Shown one piece after another: positions 1 through 8,490 of a stretch of DNA of 64,000 nucleotides; the first letter of the stretch is position 1; each line of letters starts with the position of its first letter. Below the pieces are notes generated by a model. That model ran no database searches, was not told the origin of the DNA, and worked only from the letters and a program-made list of their open reading frames with translations. Both the position numbers and the translations under genes were made by a program. Origin of the DNA: CAWHMS01 sp963830495 (GTDB lineage Bacteria; Actinomycetota; Actinomycetes; Propionibacteriales; Nocardioidaceae); NCBI GenBank assembly GCA_963830495.1, contig CAWHMS010000003.1:124001-188000 (forward strand), read 5' to 3'.

Positions 1-664
1 TCTTGCCCAAGGGAATGTCCAGCCTGCGGCTGTTGGTGTTCAGGTTGGCGCACTGCGTCGTGCTGCCGAGCGTGCAGCCGTTGTCGCCGACGCTGACGTA
101 CAGGAAGCCGTCGGCGCCGAAGTTGAGATCGCCGGCGTTGTGGATGGTGCGCATCGACGGAAGGTGGTCGACGACGATGCGCTCGCTGCTGGAGGCGATG
201 CGGTCGTTGTCGCCGAGGACATACCGGCCGACCCGGTTGTGCGGGGTGTTCGGCCCCTCCTGGCCGCAGTAGCCGTGTGCGTTGAGGGTCCAGTACAGGT
301 AGACGTAGTGGTTGGTGGCGAACTGCGGATCCACCGCTACGCCCAACAGCCCGCGCTCCCCGTTGGTGCACATCCGTGGGGCCAGGTTGAGCGCCGGCGT
401 GGTCAGCAGCTGCCCGTTCCGCACCACCCGGAGTTGACCGGAGTCTTGAGTGATGAGCATCCGGCCATCCGGCGTCCACGCCAACGCGGTGGGAGTCGCC
501 AGCTGGTGGATCAAGGTGTCGCTGAAACCCGCCGGTGCAGTGCTCGGCATCGATCCCGGCTGCTGCGGGGGCGCATGGGCAGCCGTTACCGCAAACTGGG
601 GCAGCGAGGCGATGCCGCACAGGAACACGAGCGCACCAAGCCCTGCGCCGAGGCGTGACCGCAT
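1..664 (-). CDS. Secreted PQQ-dependent glucose/sorbosone dehydrogenase-like protein, 3' part missing
   Basis: About 221 codons are visible from an ATG at 664 and the frame stays open at the left edge, so the C-terminal part lies outside. An AAGGAACGAGAGG stretch precedes the ATG. The first 31 residues form a Sec signal peptide (basic start, hydrophobic core, ending near A-A-H-A). After it come features of the GSDH beta-propeller family: TALAWTPDGRMLIT, NGERGLLGVAVDP and an NFGADGFLYVSVGDN strand. Members oxidise sugars or polyols with PQQ outside the cytoplasm. The PQQ and calcium ligands cannot be checked because the end is missing. The gene reads in the same direction as the sulfatase and glycosidase behind it, which suggests a shared role in handling extracellular carbohydrate. 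Confidence 0.8.
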   Translation of the reverse strand, partial: MRSRLGAGLGALVFLCGIASLPQFAVTAAHAPPQQPGSMPSTAPAGFSDTLIHQLATPTALAWTPDGRMLITQDSGQLRVVRNGQLLTTPALNLAPRMCTNGERGLLGVAVDPQFATNHYVYLYWTLNAHGYCGQEGPNTPHNRVGRYVLGDNDRIASSSERIVVDHLPSMRTIHNAGDLNFGADGFLYVSVGDNGCTLGSTTQCANLNTNSRRLDIPLGK

Positions 665-765
665 TCGAACCTCTCGTTCCTTCAGGCGCAGCGGCAACGA
701 CCGTGCGTTGCACCCCGAACGATAGGTTCCTCGTCAACCCCAACCAGGAGGCGTCGCGATCAAGG

Positions 766-2217
766 TCAGCGGACGCAGGCGCCTCCAGTGCAGGTGGACA
801 TCTCCTGCAGTCGGGTCCGGAGCGCAGTCACCTCGGCGGCAGGAGGATCGTTGCTGGGATTCCCGTCCCGAAGGAGGTTGACGTTCTCGATCGGATCGGC
901 AGTCAGGTCGTAGTACTCGGTGAAGATCAAGCCACCATCGGCGTTGTAGGTGTGGATGTATTTCGCCGTGTTCGTCCGGACCATCTTCCAGGTGGAGACC
1001 TTGCCGTTGGCCGGATCGAGGTAATACTCCGCGAAGACGGTCGTACGGCGTGACGGTCTCAGCAGCGACTCGCCCTCGAGTGCAGGCCCGCCAGCCGGGA
1101 CGGCGATCCCCGCCGCTTCCATGATGGTCGGCAGCACGTCGAGGTTGGTCACCAGACGCGTGGCGTCCGTGCCGGCCGCGATATGGTCAGGCCATCGCAC
1201 CAGCAGCGGCACCCGCACGGAAGGCTCGTACGGCAGGAACTTCTCGGTCCAACCGTGCTCGCCCCAGAAGTATCCGTTGTCGGATGTGAAGACGACCAGC
1301 GTGTCGTCGAGCACGCCCCGGTCGGCAAGCAGCTGCATAGTGGCGCCGAACTCGTCGTCGGCCGTCATGATCGCGCGTAGCTGGCTCGCGCACATGACTT
1401 GCGCCTGCTCCGCAGTGTGATTCCGGTTGCGCACGTACTTCGGCTTGTCGCTGCGGTCGACCTCGGGGGGACCGGAGCACGAGCCGACGTCGGCATCGGC
1501 GTACCGAGCTTCCGGGACGGCCCGCTGCACGACCGTGCCATCAGGCTCTGTCACCTTGACCCAGTGCGGTGCCTGGGGAGCCTCGTACAACAGGAACGGT
1601 GCGCTTCCTTGCAGGGCCGACTGGACGTAAGAGCGGCCACGAGCACCCAGGTACGTCGTCGAGTAACCCTGGGCGGTGCCGGACACGCCGTCGACTCGTA
1701 CCTGGACATTTCGATAGCCACTCCACATCACCGTCGAATGCGAGAAGCACGGTGGTGTGGACGTCTTCGGCCAGGTGGTGAGGAACTTTCCGACCATGTA
1801 CGTCGAGTAACCGGCACTCTGCAGGTAACACGCCATCGAATGTGGGTGGTCGAACCGTGGCCCGTCGGCTTGCAGGCGGACGCCGTTGCTGTGCGGGTAG
1901 CGACCGGTCATCATGGCCGCGCGCGAGGGGCAGCACGTGGGATCCGCCACGAAGCTGTGGAGGTACCGCGTCCCGGTATGCATCCAGGACCGCACCTCAG
2001 GCATGAACTCGAGCGGGTCGACTCCCTGGGGGACCAGGTCCCGCAGGTCGTCGAGGTTGTAGATGAACAGGTTCGGGCCAGTCGCGGCGGCCGCCACAGC
2101 GGCGCCGGGCGGCTGCCGCTCTACGTCAGTCGCAGACTGACCAGCGCTTGACATCGAGAGCAGCAGGCTGACCGCGCCGATCGCGACTGTCCCCGCTAGC
2201 AATCGCCGTGTCCGCAT
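766..2217 (-). CDS. Secreted sulfatase
   Basis: A 483-residue type I sulfatase. I chose the ATG at 2217 because GGGAGGGG lies four bases upstream and the protein then starts with a signal peptide (MRTRRLLAG, then a hydrophobic stretch). The frame is open 20 codons further. The active-site signature C-x-P-S-R is present as C95-C96-P97-S98-R99, where C95 would be converted to formylglycine. An LDD metal-binding motif is near residue 55, and TSDNGYFWGEHG supplies the later D-N ligands. Family enzymes hydrolyse sulfate esters on glycans or arylsulfates; the substrate cannot be told from sequence. It lies 56 bases downstream of the secreted glycosidase in the same direction, probably one transcript. 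No formylglycine-generating enzyme is in the window. Confidence 0.88.
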   Translation of the reverse strand: MRTRRLLAGTVAIGAVSLLLSMSSAGQSATDVERQPPGAAVAAAATGPNLFIYNLDDLRDLVPQGVDPLEFMPEVRSWMHTGTRYLHSFVADPTCCPSRAAMMTGRYPHSNGVRLQADGPRFDHPHSMACYLQSAGYSTYMVGKFLTTWPKTSTPPCFSHSTVMWSGYRNVQVRVDGVSGTAQGYSTTYLGARGRSYVQSALQGSAPFLLYEAPQAPHWVKVTEPDGTVVQRAVPEARYADADVGSCSGPPEVDRSDKPKYVRNRNHTAEQAQVMCASQLRAIMTADDEFGATMQLLADRGVLDDTLVVFTSDNGYFWGEHGWTEKFLPYEPSVRVPLLVRWPDHIAAGTDATRLVTNLDVLPTIMEAAGIAVPAGGPALEGESLLRPSRRTTVFAEYYLDPANGKVSTWKMVRTNTAKYIHTYNADGGLIFTEYYDLTADPIENVNLLRDGNPSNDPPAAEVTALRTRLQEMSTCTGGACVR

Positions 2218-2273
2218 GTGGCCCCTCCCACCGGCATCCCAGTGTTCAGCCTCGCACCAACTGGCGAGTCCCA

Positions 2274-3782
2274 TCACTGGAACAGCCGGACGATCGAGTG
2301 ACGGGGGACATTGAGCTGGCCCGTGGCGGTGCCAGTGGTGACTGTGAGCGAGGCCGGGCCGATGATGCGCGTGGCGAGCGAGGCCGCTGACAGGCGCGAC
2401 CAGTTGAACACGCCGCTGAACAGGTTCGACACGCCGACAGTCCTGACAGAGCCGGTCAGGTTGACGATGACGGCCTGGCGCTGGGCGCCGCCGGTGAACT
2501 CCATGCCGACGAGTCCGGGGGCGCCGCCTGACATGGTCGGTCCTCCGGAGAAAGCCAACGTCTGCGCGTTAGTGGCACCTCGGCTCGCCTGCAGGATGAT
2601 CCCGTAGGTGGCGCCCTTCGCCGTACGGGCAAGGAACTGGGTGACGGGCGTGGCCGTGCCGAACCCGTCGGTCGAGTCGAACAGCACGCCGGCAAGGGCG
2701 TCACCGACGACGTTGTGCAGCTCGATCAGGCTGACGGTCGGGACCTGGGCCAGCATCAGCGCATAGGCGGCGATGAAGACCCCGTGGGTCCAGGTGCCGG
2801 CGAAGGTGAGGTTGGGCGTCCGATCCACCAGGTTGAACTCAGTGATCCACGCGCTGAGGCCGTGCGACGCAATGGCAGGGAACTCTGATCCGTTCAGGTT
2901 CTGGATCCGGCGGTACGGCAAGGACAGCAGCGACTGCGGAGTGGCGGAGCCGTCGGTGACCTTGATGAAGGGGTGCAGTGTCAAGGCGTCGGCGTCGGCC
3001 AGGTTGTTGAGCACCGCGGCGTTCCATCCCTCCCGACGCGTCGAGTTGTTGCCGGTGGCGTCGGCTCCGACGGCCGCGATCCGGGCATCGGGGAACGCCG
3101 AACGCAGGGCGCTGACCCAGGCGTTGGCCTGGTTTGCGTACGCCGTCGCCGTTGGGAACCGCTGCGAGTAGTCGCTGCCGTTCGGCCCAGCCGCGAAGCC
3201 GGAGAGATAGAACTCGTTGCCCAGCTCGACCCGCTCGACCGCGATGTTGGCCAAGGCAGCCGCCTGCAAGAACTGCACCTGGTCGGTGACCATGGTGGCG
3301 TTGTCCGCCGACGTACCCAAGCGGCCGTTGATCGTCAGCATGTTGAGCATGAACGATGCGTTGGCGCCGCAGCGTCGCAGCCCGATCTCGTACGGCGTCA
3401 GCGTGTTGTCGAACGGCGAGATCACCTCACCTGTCTGCAGGTGCGTCTGTCCGGGCCACGGGCCGTTGGGCTGGAACCAGCCCGCGCGCCAGTCCCAGTA
3501 GTTGCCGATCGTCCCGCCCGGGTAGCGGAGCACCCCTGGGCCGAGGCTGGTCAGCGCGGCACCGAGATCGTCGCGATCCCACCGGAGGCGCTCCTGGACG
3601 TTGTTGCCGTTCAAGCCGAAGAAGGCAGAGGTGATCGTGCGCGGCGAGCCAGTGCGCTGTACGGCGATCGTGGCCGCCTCCGCAGAGGGAGGCCGAACGC
3701 CCAGCGTCATCGCGGCCGATCCAGCCACTCCTAACGTGGCGGTCGCCTTGAGAAAGTCACGTCGGTCGAGTTGTGTCGCCAT
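2274..3782 (-). CDS. Tat-exported clan GH-A-like glycoside hydrolase
   Basis: 502 residues starting at an ATG preceded by GAGGGGAGA. The N-terminus has a twin-arginine signal (DRRDFLKATATLGVAG) with cleavage likely near residue 37. The body looks like a TIM-barrel glycosidase of clan GH-A: RYPGGTIGNYWDWR (87-100), VELGNE with probable acid/base E190, and WITEF with probable nucleophile E315. The C-terminal 120 residues are rich in small residues and look like the beta-sandwich common in arabinofuranosidase-type and GH79-type enzymes. I cannot assign a GH family or substrate. The neighbouring sulfatase suggests a sulfated polysaccharide, but that is inference. A structured leader may lie upstream at 3906-3959. 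Confidence 0.75.
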   Translation of the reverse strand: MATQLDRRDFLKATATLGVAGSAAMTLGVRPPSAEAATIAVQRTGSPRTITSAFFGLNGNNVQERLRWDRDDLGAALTSLGPGVLRYPGGTIGNYWDWRAGWFQPNGPWPGQTHLQTGEVISPFDNTLTPYEIGLRRCGANASFMLNMLTINGRLGTSADNATMVTDQVQFLQAAALANIAVERVELGNEFYLSGFAAGPNGSDYSQRFPTATAYANQANAWVSALRSAFPDARIAAVGADATGNNSTRREGWNAAVLNNLADADALTLHPFIKVTDGSATPQSLLSLPYRRIQNLNGSEFPAIASHGLSAWITEFNLVDRTPNLTFAGTWTHGVFIAAYALMLAQVPTVSLIELHNVVGDALAGVLFDSTDGFGTATPVTQFLARTAKGATYGIILQASRGATNAQTLAFSGGPTMSGGAPGLVGMEFTGGAQRQAVIVNLTGSVRTVGVSNLFSGVFNWSRLSAASLATRIIGPASLTVTTGTATGQLNVPRHSIVRLFQ

Positions 3783-3905
3783 GCTGGTCTCCCCTCGGGC
3801 CGCGACCCGTGGACCGCGATCTAGCGCCGGTCACCTGGGTGGCTCCCGGAGGCACTGCCCACAGCGCGGGCTTGTGTGTGTCGACCACGAGTACGGACGC
3901 GCGGC

Positions 3906-3959
3906 AATCCACGGGGCTCGCGACTGTTTCCCCCTCTTGCAGGCTTACGCCCGCGGATC
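3906..3959 (-). promoter_or_regulatory. Candidate structured 5' leader of the glycosidase gene
   Basis: On the minus strand, 124 bases before the glycosidase ATG, two arms can pair over 10 bases: GATCCGCGGG (3959-3950) with CCCGTGGATT (3915-3906), including two G-U pairs. Inside the 5' part a second, mutually exclusive hairpin forms, GCGGGC-GTAA-GCCTGC (3954-3939), closed by a GNRA-type tetraloop. Competing helices of this sort are typical of cis-regulatory RNA. I do not recognise the consensus of any riboswitch class, so this is only a structural candidate. The rest of 3783-4169 holds no credible gene. Confidence 0.3.
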
Positions 3960-4169
3960 CCCCGGCGCCATGGCTCATCCGGGCCATTCACCTGGCCACT
4001 ATCCGAGCCGGAGGTTCGCAGCACGCGACCTCGGGTCAGCACCTCCAGCAACACAGGGCGGCACTCGGAGCACCCGGCATGTCACTTGGCGTGAGAAAAC
4101 TGCTGACCCTGAGTCAACGAGAACCCGCTTGCCGGCAGGGGTTTTGGCTTTTGGCGTGTATTTCCTGAT

Positions 4170-4352
4170 TCGGCCGCGCACGGTGACCACCATCCCGCGT
4201 CAACCTGACAGGTCGAGCAGGTCGGTCAGCTCCGCGACGTCACCACAGCCGTCGCGCAGACCGCCGTCGGTGTCGATCGCCGGGGTCCACACCATGTTCG
4301 AGACCAGTCTGATGGCCTCGCGGATGTGCTCGGCGATGGCGAACCCGATCCT
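4170..4352 (-). pseudogene. Remnant of an IS1380-like transposase
   Basis: Reading the minus strand from 4352 gives about 50 codons resembling the middle of actinobacterial IS1380-type transposases: IAEHIREAIRLV, then WTPAIDTDGGLRDG, then VAELTDLLDLSG. Family members read roughly W-x-PA-D-x-G-x-RDGA-W-V-AELT-x-LL-LSGWP-x-GMRVIVRKERP. The conserved Trp after LSG is replaced by TGA (4202-4200), and in the same frame the sequence continues RGMVVTVRG before similarity is lost. There is a stop just upstream of the fragment too. No ends, inverted repeats or target duplication are visible, so this is an old internal fragment. The match is from memory of the family, not a search. Confidence 0.55.
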
Positions 4353-4431
4353 CGCTCACCGCTCACCGCTCAGCCTCGCACGCCCGGAATCCCCGGACTT
4401 GTGCGCAGGTTCTCGGGCTCGCCGCAACGGA

Positions 4432-5073
4432 TCACAGCACTGCGGCGGCGTATGCTTCGAGCCGGTCGGCCAGCTCGCGCGGGCGGGTGAGGGTTATGTA
4501 GTGGCCACCGTTGATCTCGTCGGGTTCGATGCCGAGGCGCCGTCGGGCGTGGCGGCGCGCCCATGCCGCCGGGAACATGCGATCGTCGCGGCACAAGAGG
4601 TATCTCGTCGGCGTGTCCGGCCAGGCTGTGAGAGGCCAGGGCTGCTGCAGTGCCGGAGCAGCCTCGTCTCGTTCTCTCCGCCTCGCCTCGGCTGCAAGTG
4701 CCGGAGGGACGTCGTGGTAGAAGACGTCGTCGTACCCGCTCCCCTCGTAGCCGGTGTTCGCCCACCAGTCCTTGACGGACTCCCCAGGAGAAGGGATCAT
4801 CCCGGCGACGAGGACTAGAAGGTCGACGGGAATCCGCGCGCACACAAGTGGCGCCGTGAAACCGCCTAGGGAATGGCCCACGACCGCGACGTCGCGTTGG
4901 TTGCCCAGTGCATGGACGACGGTGTCGGCATACTCCCACCAGCCAGCCGACCCGTCTTCGATGGGGAGGTCGACGGCCACCGCGCCGTGCCCGCGGTCGC
5001 GGAGGTCAGATGCGACCAGATGCCAGTCCCAGCCACTGCCACCGCCCCCGTGGATGAGTGCGAACGTGGTCAC
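4432..5073 (-). CDS. Alpha/beta-fold hydrolase
   Basis: 213 residues, close to the size of small esterase-type alpha/beta hydrolases. The oxyanion region is LIHGGGGSGWDW near the N-terminus. The nucleophile elbow is GHSLGG with Ser68. The acid is probably Asp in CRDDRMFP, and the catalytic His in NGGHY near the C-terminus, so the triad looks complete. No signal peptide is present; the enzyme should be cytoplasmic. It resembles the salicylate-esterase/hydroxynitrile-lyase-like branch often annotated only as alpha/beta hydrolase. The substrate is unknown. It stands alone, with the IS remnant downstream. Confidence 0.85.
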   Translation of the reverse strand: MTTFALIHGGGGSGWDWHLVASDLRDRGHGAVAVDLPIEDGSAGWWEYADTVVHALGNQRDVAVVGHSLGGFTAPLVCARIPVDLLVLVAGMIPSPGESVKDWWANTGYEGSGYDDVFYHDVPPALAAEARRRERDEAAPALQQPWPLTAWPDTPTRYLLCRDDRMFPAAWARRHARRRLGIEPDEINGGHYITLTRPRELADRLEAYAAAVL

Positions 5074-5388
5074 AACGCCACCCTAGCCACCTGCCCGTGT
5101 AGCGTCGTGTAACAGTCAGCTCTGCGCAACGCTCTGGTCGGGAGGGACGGCGAGCTAGCCCGCTATGAAGGCGACCCGCCCGTGGTGGACCTGCTACGGA
5201 CCGACCAGAGACGACCCAACCGTCTGGGCCCGGCAAGGCTGTCCAGCCCAGCAGGCAGCCGCCTCGGGGATCGCCGGATCGTCGGGGACGGCGGTCGGGA
5301 TCACCGAGCGCCACCTCGTTGCGGTCATCTTCAACCGCAGTGATTCGCGGCTTGGCTGCCTGGCCGCGGGTTGACATAGGAGAAACAC
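5074..5388. other. Intergenic stretch without a recognised gene
   Basis: This 315-base gap separates the divergently transcribed hydrolase (minus) and GH16-like gene (plus). No reading frame has family features or a convincing ribosome binding site. AGGAG lies eight bases before the ATG at 5389. I see no clear promoter match, repeat or hairpin. Confidence 0.5.
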
Positions 5389-6141
5389 ATGGACGTCTTC
5401 CGTGACGACTTCGACGGCCTCGAGCTCGACACATCGGTGTGGCTGCCGCAGTACCTCCCGGCCTGGAGCTCGCGCCAGGCGACCAGGGCCAGCTACGGGC
5501 TCTGCGGATCGTGCCTGACGCTCGACGTGCCGGTCGGCCACCCGGTCTGGATGCGCGGGGATCATGAGCCGCCGTTGCGCTGCTCGGCGGTGCAGTCCGG
5601 CAACTTCTCCGGTCCTGTCGGCGGCACCCGCGGCCAGCAGCGGTACCGCGACGGCCAGTTGGTGCGGGAGGAGCAGCCGCGCTTTGAGGGCTGGCTGCCC
5701 GCGTCGGGCCACGTCGAAATCCGCTGCCGGATGACGTTGTCTCCACGGTCGATGGGCGCCTTGTGGCTGGCCGGCTTCGAGGACGACCCCGAGCAACTTC
5801 GCTGCGGCGAACTCTGCGTGGTCGAGATCTTCGGGCGGTCGGTTGAGGGTGCCTCGTGCGAGGTAGGCATGGGTATTAAGGCGTTTCGTGACCCGGCGCT
5901 GACCCAGGACTTCGATGCACCGCGGCTGCCGATCGAGGTTGCCGAGTTCCATACCTACGCGGTGGACTGGGACGCCGAGACTGCGGTCTTCGGCGTGGAC
6001 GGCGAAGTCGTACGGCGCTGTGCACGCCCGCCGACGTACCCGATGCAACTGATGCTCGCGATTTACGACTTCCCCGAGTGGTCAGTCGGCAACGACGACC
6101 ACCTTGTCCCCGAACTCGTCGTCGATTGGATCAGCGGTTGA
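5389..6141 (+). CDS. GH16-like concanavalin-fold protein with altered active site
   Basis: 250 residues with an AGGAG site before the ATG and no signal peptide. The fold features of GH16 (laminarinase/licheninase type) are visible: an N-terminal strand DVFRDDFDG, the central HVEIRCRMTLSPRSMGALWLAGF block, then the catalytic-site strand and the AVFGVDGEVV hairpin. The catalytic motif E-x-D-x-x-E reads E141-L-C143-V-V-E146: nucleophile and acid/base glutamates are kept, but the assisting Asp is Cys. The protein may therefore be a weak hydrolase, a binding protein or a sub-family with other chemistry. The lack of an export signal is unusual for a GH16 beta-glucanase. Its neighbours are a hydrolase and IS debris. 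Confidence 0.7.
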   Translation: MDVFRDDFDGLELDTSVWLPQYLPAWSSRQATRASYGLCGSCLTLDVPVGHPVWMRGDHEPPLRCSAVQSGNFSGPVGGTRGQQRYRDGQLVREEQPRFEGWLPASGHVEIRCRMTLSPRSMGALWLAGFEDDPEQLRCGELCVVEIFGRSVEGASCEVGMGIKAFRDPALTQDFDAPRLPIEVAEFHTYAVDWDAETAVFGVDGEVVRRCARPPTYPMQLMLAIYDFPEWSVGNDDHLVPELVVDWISG

Positions 6142-6179
6142 CGCCAGGTGCTGCATGACCGGCGGCAAGGGGTGACCCG

Positions 6180-6507
6180 CGGCGGAAGCCGCGGACAACC
6201 AGGCACGATCCGGCAGTCGAGCGCGCCGCGGACCTGGTCGATCGCCAGTTCCACCGATCCGCACCGGACCAGTTGTGGGTGGCCGACTTCACCTAGGTCA
6301 CCCGGGATACGGCAGCTGGTGCTACGCCGCGTTCCCCATCGACGCCTTCGCCAGCACAATCCCCGGATCGCAGGTGCGTAGCAATGCCACCGAGGAGCCG
6401 GTCCAGGCGGCGTCGACGGCGGGATCGAGTTCCGGGCCGGACAAGTGCCACCCGGTCCGACCCGGTACCACCCACCACTCCGATGCCGGGTCGCAATCCA
6501 TCAAACC
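6180..6507 (+). pseudogene. Remnant of an IS3-family OrfB transposase
   Basis: Pieces of the DDE integrase core of IS3-type OrfB follow in order but in different frames. First RTTRHDPAVERAADLVDRQF and PDQLWVADFT, in which the conserved Tyr codon after DFT is a TAG stop (6295-6297). After a frameshift comes GSWCYAAFPIDAFAS, corresponding to the usual YVAFVIDAFAR. Later comes TTHHSDAGSQ, corresponding to the VHHSDRGSQY motif with the second catalytic Asp. The copy is dead: a stop, at least one frameshift and shortened spacing between the catalytic blocks. OrfA and terminal inverted repeats are not visible. Confidence 0.75.
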
Positions 6508-6522
6508 CAGGACGGTTTCAGC

Positions 6523-6720
6523 TTACGGCTGGTTTTTGCCCCCACTGACGCAATCGACACGTCTGGGCTTCCGGTGTCGAGGCGTGTAGACGCGATTGTG
6601 CTGAAGATTGAGGTCATCCCGCGCCGCAGCGGCGGCCTCGCACCGGCTGGGGCATTCCTGGCCCTCGGTGGTCGAGACCAGTGCGGTACCACATTCGACG
6701 CAGTAGTTGTTGGCCGCCAT
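6523..6720 (-). CDS. Small Cys-rich protein, possible zinc binder
   Basis: 65 residues. The ATG at 6720 is preferred over one 18 bases upstream because GGAGG sits eight bases before it. The N-terminus has NYCVECGTALV, a C-x2-C knuckle, followed by C-x3-C (ECPSRCE), a possible short zinc ribbon. The C-terminal half is basic and ends CVSGGKNQP. I do not recognise a named family. The 3' end lies beside the IS3 remnant, so the last residues may come from neighbouring debris. Cytoplasmic, function unknown. Confidence 0.5.
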   Translation of the reverse strand: MAANNYCVECGTALVSTTEGQECPSRCEAAAAARDDLNLQHNRVYTPRHRKPRRVDCVSGGKNQP

Positions 6721-7047
6721 TCGCTTCGCCTCCACCATCGTTAGGTCCGTCCTCGGTTGCCGCAGGTCGGCCGCCGTTGCGGCCGTTCCACGTTTGCCGA
6801 GATGACACCTCTTTCACAAGTCTGCGTCTTTGATACCCCTCCGGGGTCGCCCTGAGACAACACCGGGCCGGTTATCCGCGTCCAATGGCCCAACCGCTGC
6901 GCGTTCGGCCGGCACGGGTCACTGGCAGTGCACGTCTAGCGCACGCCTGCTCGGCGTTCACATACCTGTCAGAGGCCGATTGCCGGCGCGCCAGCCTTCC
7001 TGCCAGTTGGTGGCGGCCAGCGCCAGTGTGAGCTGACCGCGAAGACA
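6721..7047. other. Intergenic stretch without a recognised gene
   Basis: About 330 bases between the start of the small Cys-rich gene (minus) and the terminator-like hairpin behind the next minus gene. Short frames exist but none has a ribosome site plus protein-like composition. I see no repeat or RNA gene. Confidence 0.45.
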
Positions 7048-7086
7048 TTGGGCACCTCCGCCGCAGCCGCGCGGCCAAGGTGCCCA
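7048..7086 (-). terminator. Hairpin behind the secreted-protein gene
   Basis: Fifteen bases after the stop at 7101 the minus strand can form TGGGCACCT / AGGTGCCCA with a GC-rich loop. No run of U follows, which is common for actinobacterial terminators. The position fits the end of the 7101-7565 transcript. Confidence 0.5.
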
Positions 7087-7100
7087 TGTCTCGGTAATCG

Positions 7101-7565
7101 TCAGTGGCAGCGGAAGAACTGATGGACCGTGCCGTCCGGGCGCTCGTCGAAGTGGTCCAGTTCGTGGTGGGAAACCCTCGAGCCGTCTGAGCCCTTGAGG
7201 GCGAGGTTGAACGTGAACGTCCCGTTCACCTCCTGGTTGTTCGCGTTGAAGCCGCCCCAGACCGCGAGCGTGCCGGCGTAGCTCGGGCCGGTGCCGTCGA
7301 GGGGGGTGGCGACGACCTTGCCCGCCTCGGTGAAGGTAGCGTGGACGCGGCCGTCGTCGAAGGTTGTGGTGTGCTCGATGAAGTTGGCGGTGATGGTGAC
7401 GTTGTAGGGCTCACCGGGGAGCCCGCAGGTGGGGACGGTGTCGACGAAGTTCTCGACGATCTTCTCGGTGGTGGTCTCGGTCGTGGGTCTCGCGGAAGCG
7501 GGTCCGGCGAGACCCACGAACAGGGCGAGACCGGCGACTAGTAAGACAAACAGGCGACGCGGCAT
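7101..7565 (-). CDS. Small secreted protein of unknown function
   Basis: 154 residues from the ATG at 7565, chosen because GGGAG precedes it and the product then opens with a clear signal peptide (MPRRLFVLLVAGLALFVGLA, cleavage near ASA-R). The mature part is a probable all-beta domain of about 125 residues with alternating polar and hydrophobic strands (YNVTITANFIEHTTTF, GRVHATFTEAG, GTFTFNLALKG) and two cysteines that could pair. It resembles secreted actinobacterial proteins annotated as hypothetical; I cannot name the family. An open frame extends 62 codons upstream but looks non-coding. Confidence 0.75.
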   Translation of the reverse strand: MPRRLFVLLVAGLALFVGLAGPASARPTTETTTEKIVENFVDTVPTCGLPGEPYNVTITANFIEHTTTFDDGRVHATFTEAGKVVATPLDGTGPSYAGTLAVWGGFNANNQEVNGTFTFNLALKGSDGSRVSHHELDHFDERPDGTVHQFFRCH

Positions 7566-8208
7566 GGAGCACTCCCTCTGGCGATGTTCTGGCCTTCCCC
7601 CGCGCCCTGAGTGTCCTGTCCCCGACGGTTGATGCACATAGCCCGTTGTGACCACTTTCCCTGGCACGGAGATCTGACCAGCTGGTCTGTCCTCGCCCAG
7701 GCATCCCCGTCCCCGAGTGGACGAACCGGCCCCGGGGCGGGAGATCCTCACAGCGGCATGAGCGGGCGATTCCAGCCGTACAGGCGGGCCTGAAACGGTC
7801 GCGATCGCTGTGTCGACCCTCGTCGGCGGTCTTGGTGGTCGCGGCAGCGCAACACGCGGGAGAACATCTCGTGACCTCGCCCATGGCTGTACGTACGGCA
7901 GATGTCGCTCGCATCACGGCAGCCTCGGCAAAATTGAACGCCGGGCCGTTTCGGGCATGGCTCTCATGATGGAGTCAACCGGCCCGGCATCTGCCCCGTG
8001 CCACTGTCGGGACTGACCAAACCCCGGGGGTTGCGGTCGACCGGCGCGGATCCGCTGCGAGGGGCTGGGTAGCGGGTTCAACGCCGGCCGACTCATGCGA
8101 CGCGGGAGGTCTTGGCCCCGTACTTGCACTCGGATGCAGCTGGGGTGTCCGCGTCACTCGTCAGGGTAGAACCGATGGCAATCCTGCCCACGCCTCTGGT
8201 GACGATCG
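7566..8208. other. Intergenic stretch without a recognised gene
   Basis: Roughly 640 bases between the secreted-protein start and the broken lamin-tail gene. No frame has recognisable protein features. The only structure seen is a 9-base inverted repeat, GCCGGGCCG at 7940-7948 and CGGCCCGGC at 7980-7988, separated by 31 bases. The stretch is probably decayed sequence. Confidence 0.45.
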
Positions 8209-8490
8209 TCAGCAGGCGGTGTTGCCGTCGCCGTCATTCCATGAGCAGACGTCGACGCGGTTTCCGCTTCGGGTCTTGAGGATGGCGCGGTCGCCGGTGG
8301 TGTTCCAGACGTACCAATTCTGCCGCCAGTACAGGACCCTGCGAGTGTTCTAACCCGATCCGGTGTTTAGTGTGACGTTCCTGCCGCTCCGAAGGCGGAA
8401 CTTGGGGAAATCGGTACACATGGGCGGGTGGATCGCGGTCGTCCAGCCGGTCAGCGTCCGGGCCAGCCCGCCGGTGCCGCAGGAGGTGAC
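8209..8490 (-). pseudogene. Broken lamin-tail-domain (LTD) protein fragment
   Basis: The minus strand encodes the second half of an LTD domain as found at the end of secreted actinobacterial proteins: ARTLTGWT, then FPKFRLRSGRNVTLNTGSG, then an in-frame TAG, then YWRQNWYVWNTTGDRAILKT and VDVCSWNDGDG to the TGA at 8211-8209. The usual text between LTGWT and the FP strand is shortened, and the stop interrupts the G-x-G-x-N-T-A loop. The signal peptide and first strands are missing. This is a fragment, not a working gene. Confidence 0.65.

Noticed and set aside
3783..4169. Riboswitch of the c-di-AMP, cobalamin or c-di-GMP class in the glycosidase leader
   Set aside because: I compared the conserved cores from memory and none fits; only generic helices are present.
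3601..4818. Long plus-strand open frame (about 405 codons) across the glycosidase start and the gap behind it
   Set aside because: It is the antisense of the glycosidase and hydrolase genes, has no family features and is a GC-rich shadow frame.
7940..7988. Inverted repeat as a terminator or IS end
   Set aside because: The 31-base loop and lack of a neighbouring gene end or transposase make either role unsupported.
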